Below the pieces are notes generated by a model. It was not told the DNA's origin and made no database searches. It worked only from the letters and a program-made list of their open reading frames with translations. DNA of 7,405 nt from Anaerolineae bacterium (GTDB taxonomy: Bacteria; Chloroflexota; Anaerolineae; 4572-78; J111), in assembly GCA_020433835.1 (NCBI GenBank), contig JAGRBY010000366.1:1-7405 (forward strand), given 5' to 3'. Positions 6,150 to 7,405 of the stretch are shown here, one piece after another. Positions within the stretch are counted from its first letter, which is position 1. Each line of letters begins with the position of its first letter. Made by a program: the position numbers and the translations under genes.

Positions 6150-6401
6150 TTACAGCGTGTAGCTTTCCGTAAGCCACATAAACTGGTTGCGGATGGGGGC
6201 GTAAGTGGGAACCGGGTCGACAGCTTCTACCAGGTCAGCCCCCTCCCCGGCAGAAGTCGGCGTAGTTGGGCTTGCGGCGCTCCAGATTGAAAGCGTCTGT
6301 AAAAAGGTTTGGCGCGATACCGTTGAGTCTGACCGTTCCTTTGATAGCCTGTTAACCGGCTCTGTAACAGGCTTTGAGATTTGGGGGTTATCGTTCACCA
6401 T
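6150..6401 (-). CDS. Candidate 83-aa peptide nested in frame at the hydrolase C-terminus
   Basis: An in-frame ATG (6401-6399) inside the hydrolase frame carries its own GAGGAG 6 nt upstream, so it can be translated alone. The 83 residues are unlike a hydrolase: a hydrophilic start (MVNDNPQISKPVTEPVNRLSK), then VSRQTFLQTLSIWSAASP, which loosely resembles a Tat-like S-R-x-x-F-L segment with one arginine missing and a weak hydrophobic core, then GADLVEAVDPVPTYAP and the tail QFMWLTESYTL. The tail resembles EFWLETGY in the neighbouring 57-aa peptide. If the fused reading is real, this is instead the hydrolase tail. I prefer a formerly or actually separate peptide because of the Shine-Dalgarno and the double stop just before it. 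Function unknown. Confidence 0.5.
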   Translation of the reverse strand: MVNDNPQISKPVTEPVNRLSKERSDSTVSRQTFLQTLSIWSAASPTTPTSAGEGADLVEAVDPVPTYAPIRNQFMWLTESYTL

Positions 6402-7241
6402 AGTAAGCTCCTCATCGTGTTTATTAGTTCCCAATGTGTTTTTTAGAAAGCGTTCCAGTAACCGGCTGACCTGCTTTGGTTGCTCCAAGTTGCTGACGTG
6501 GCCGGCATTGGGGATGATTTCAAGCGTTGCGCCCGGAATGCTTTCGGCCATCTGCCGCGCCTCATGGGGCGGTCGCGCCAGATCATCAGCCCCCACAATG
6601 ACCATTGTCGGAGCTGTTATTTGGGGCAGGCGCTCTAATTGTGAGGCCCGAGAAAAAATACCTTGCCCGATACCGACGATGCCGGGGATTTGCGCGGCAT
6701 CAAAAGATGATAGATTGGCTTTGAACCGGCTAACGATATCGGGGTCGTGTTGCATGGTTATGGGTGAAAAAAAGAGGGGGACAATCTCGTCTTGCAGCGG
6801 TGTCGGAATAAGACCAATCTTCTCTACCAGGCGCAGCATCCCAAAATAGTAAACATGGGTTTCGGGCAATTCCGGCCCCAGATAGGTATCTAACAGAGCC
6901 AGGGCCACGACCGCTTCAGGATGCGCTAAGGCCAGATGGACGCCCCACATACCGCCAACGGAGCTGCCCACAACAGCGAAATGATCCAACCCCAGGGCCT
7001 GCGTAAAAGTCCACATATCTTCAGCCAACTCTTCGAGCGAATAGGGATTGCCCGGCGGCGGGTCCGAACATCCGTGGCTCCATAGATCGGGGACAATACA
7101 GCGGTAAGTGGTTGACAGGGCGGCTATTTGCGGCTGCCACATAGCGTTATCCCAGAGGTAACTATGGCCGAAGATGATGGGGAAACCACGGCCGTATTCT
7201 TCGTAGTACATTGTGCTGTTTTTTATGGTTACCATTGACAT
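6150..7241 (-). CDS. Alpha/beta hydrolase with unusual in-frame C-terminal extension
   Basis: Residues 1 to about 268 form a complete alpha/beta hydrolase: oxyanion-region FGHSYLWD (24-31), nucleophile elbow GSSVGG with Ser94 in G-x-S-x-G, an acid candidate in VGADDLARPP (Asp219 or Asp220), and catalytic His248 in NAGHVSNLEQP. This is the size of enol-lactonase or RutD-like carboxylic ester hydrolases; the substrate cannot be told. The remaining 95 residues (269-363) have no counterpart in such enzymes and include the 83-aa unit from Met281. The core ends at an A AAA AAC run, after which a -1 shift would give HIGN and a double stop. The hydrolase gene may therefore really end near 6427. The start at 7241 has AAGGA 9 nt upstream; the Met at 7235 is too distant from it. 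It is first in the minus-strand group that includes the small peptides. No signal peptide is seen. Confidence 0.85.
   Translation of the reverse strand: MSMVTIKNSTMYYEEYGRGFPIIFGHSYLWDNAMWQPQIAALSTTYRCIVPDLWSHGCSDPPPGNPYSLEELAEDMWTFTQALGLDHFAVVGSSVGGMWGVHLALAHPEAVVALALLDTYLGPELPETHVYYFGMLRLVEKIGLIPTPLQDEIVPLFFSPITMQHDPDIVSRFKANLSSFDAAQIPGIVGIGQGIFSRASQLERLPQITAPTMVIVGADDLARPPHEARQMAESIPGATLEIIPNAGHVSNLEQPKQVSRLLERFLKNTLGTNKHDEELTMVNDNPQISKPVTEPVNRLSKERSDSTVSRQTFLQTLSIWSAASPTTPTSAGEGADLVEAVDPVPTYAPIRNQFMWLTESYTL
6421..6444 (-). other. Frameshift-prone heptamer and bypassed double stop
   Basis: On the minus strand the in-frame codons CTA AAA AAC form the slippery heptamer A AAA AAC (6444-6438). 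A -1 slip reads CAC ATT GGG AAC and then the stops TAA TAA (6426-6421). Unshifted reading passes through into the 83-residue extension, whose GAGGAG starts 9 nt after the double stop. The homopolymer is equally a hot spot for indel mutation and for sequencing error. No strong downstream RNA structure was identified. Confidence 0.55.
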
Positions 7242-7257
7242 GGGTTTAAGTCCTTAT

Positions 7258-7269
7258 AGTTGGTTGGTT
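7258..7269. repeat. Short tetranucleotide repeat in the hydrolase leader
   Basis: AGTT GGTT GGTT on the plus strand, so AACC AACC AACT on the hydrolase strand, followed by TATAAGGA at the ribosome-binding site. This 12-mer recurs exactly within the longer tract before cysK (759-770). Confidence 0.45.
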
Positions 7270-7315
7270 GACATGCCCGTTGGGTGCTTCACCTGCGAAT
7301 TATCGAACTGAGATT

Positions 7316-7344
7316 AGGATACTAAATTTTGATGGATTTGTCTG
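7316..7344 (-). promoter_or_regulatory. Putative hydrolase promoter
   Basis: On the minus strand CAGACA (7344-7339, 4 of 6 to TTGACA), a 17-bp spacer and TATCCT (7321-7316, 4 of 6 to TATAAT) precede the hydrolase start by about 75 nt. The -35 overlaps the proximal TGTC/GACA dyad. A second possible -10, GATAAT (7304-7299), has no usable -35, which would fit an activator-dependent start placing the dyads near -60 and -80. Neither is more than a candidate. Confidence 0.25.
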
Positions 7345-7383
7345 TCACACGATCAGGACAGTTTTGTCGTACAATCGGGACAA
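7342..7383. promoter_or_regulatory. Two tandem 20-bp dyads TGTC-N10-GACA, 22 bp apart
   Basis: CTGTCACACGATCAGGACAG (7342-7361) and TTGTCGTACAATCGGGACAA (7364-7383) are each dyads with 5-bp arms around 10 bp. They match each other at 14 of 20 positions and every difference is a transition. The 22-bp offset places both on one face of the helix. This is the pattern of a cooperative pair of dimer-binding operators. They lie 101-142 nt upstream of the hydrolase start, and could also serve a gene beyond the right edge. Confidence 0.55.
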
Positions 7384-7405
7384 TCTGATACTGGTTGTGG
7401 TGGCT

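Noticed and set aside
6205..6849. 214-codon open frame on the plus strand
   Set aside because: Antisense to the alpha/beta hydrolase, Ser/Arg-rich with no recognisable motif, so a shadow frame.
7364..7375. TACAAT as a -10 for a plus-strand gene beyond the right edge
   Set aside because: There is no acceptable -35 at 16-18 bp and no downstream gene in view; the sequence is better explained as part of the tandem dyad.

Overview
The window looks like a Chloroflexota chromosome fragment (Anaerolineae/Caldilineae-like). The evidence is moderate GC, a very large BTAD-STAND-TPR regulator of a style common in that phylum, and intergenic spacers with inverted and short tandem repeats. The phylum call is inference from protein style; there is no rRNA or other marker gene.

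Layout. (1) Positions 1-1833, minus strand: cysteine biosynthesis. A serine O-acetyltransferase (cysE-type) is followed by a cysteine synthase (cysK-type) that runs off the left edge. The 240-nt spacer between them holds a 15-bp inverted repeat and a long, nearly perfect hairpin built from heptamer-like units. (2) Positions 1834-2092: a divergent control region with several dyads, a promoter-like pair, and a row of CGTRCC direct repeats spaced 11-12 bp. (3) Positions 2093-5905, plus strand: a 1270-residue SARP/BTAD regulator with winged helix, BTAD helices, STAND-type ATPase and TPR-like C-terminus. (4) Positions 5933-7241, minus strand and convergent with the regulator: an alpha/beta hydrolase and two small peptide genes. 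The 57-aa peptide has a strong Shine-Dalgarno and a C-x4-CC cluster. An 83-aa peptide lies in frame at the hydrolase C-terminus and has its own Shine-Dalgarno. (5) Positions 7242-7405: the hydrolase upstream region, with two near-identical 20-bp dyads set 22 bp apart.

How the genes may work together. CysE makes O-acetylserine and CysK converts it to cysteine. The regulator is divergent from cysE and shares its control region, so it may control itself, cysE or both, or the neighbouring hydrolase/peptide unit. Nothing in the sequence proves any of these links.

The most unusual part is the hydrolase/peptide unit. The hydrolase frame passes through an in-frame A AAA AAC heptamer and then bypasses a TAATAA double stop that is open only to the -1 frame. 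A GAGGAG-ATG follows 9 nt later. This fits an indel that fused two formerly separate coupled genes, a programmed frameshift giving two products, or a sequencing error. The two small peptides, both unrecognised, make this the best candidate for an undescribed system.
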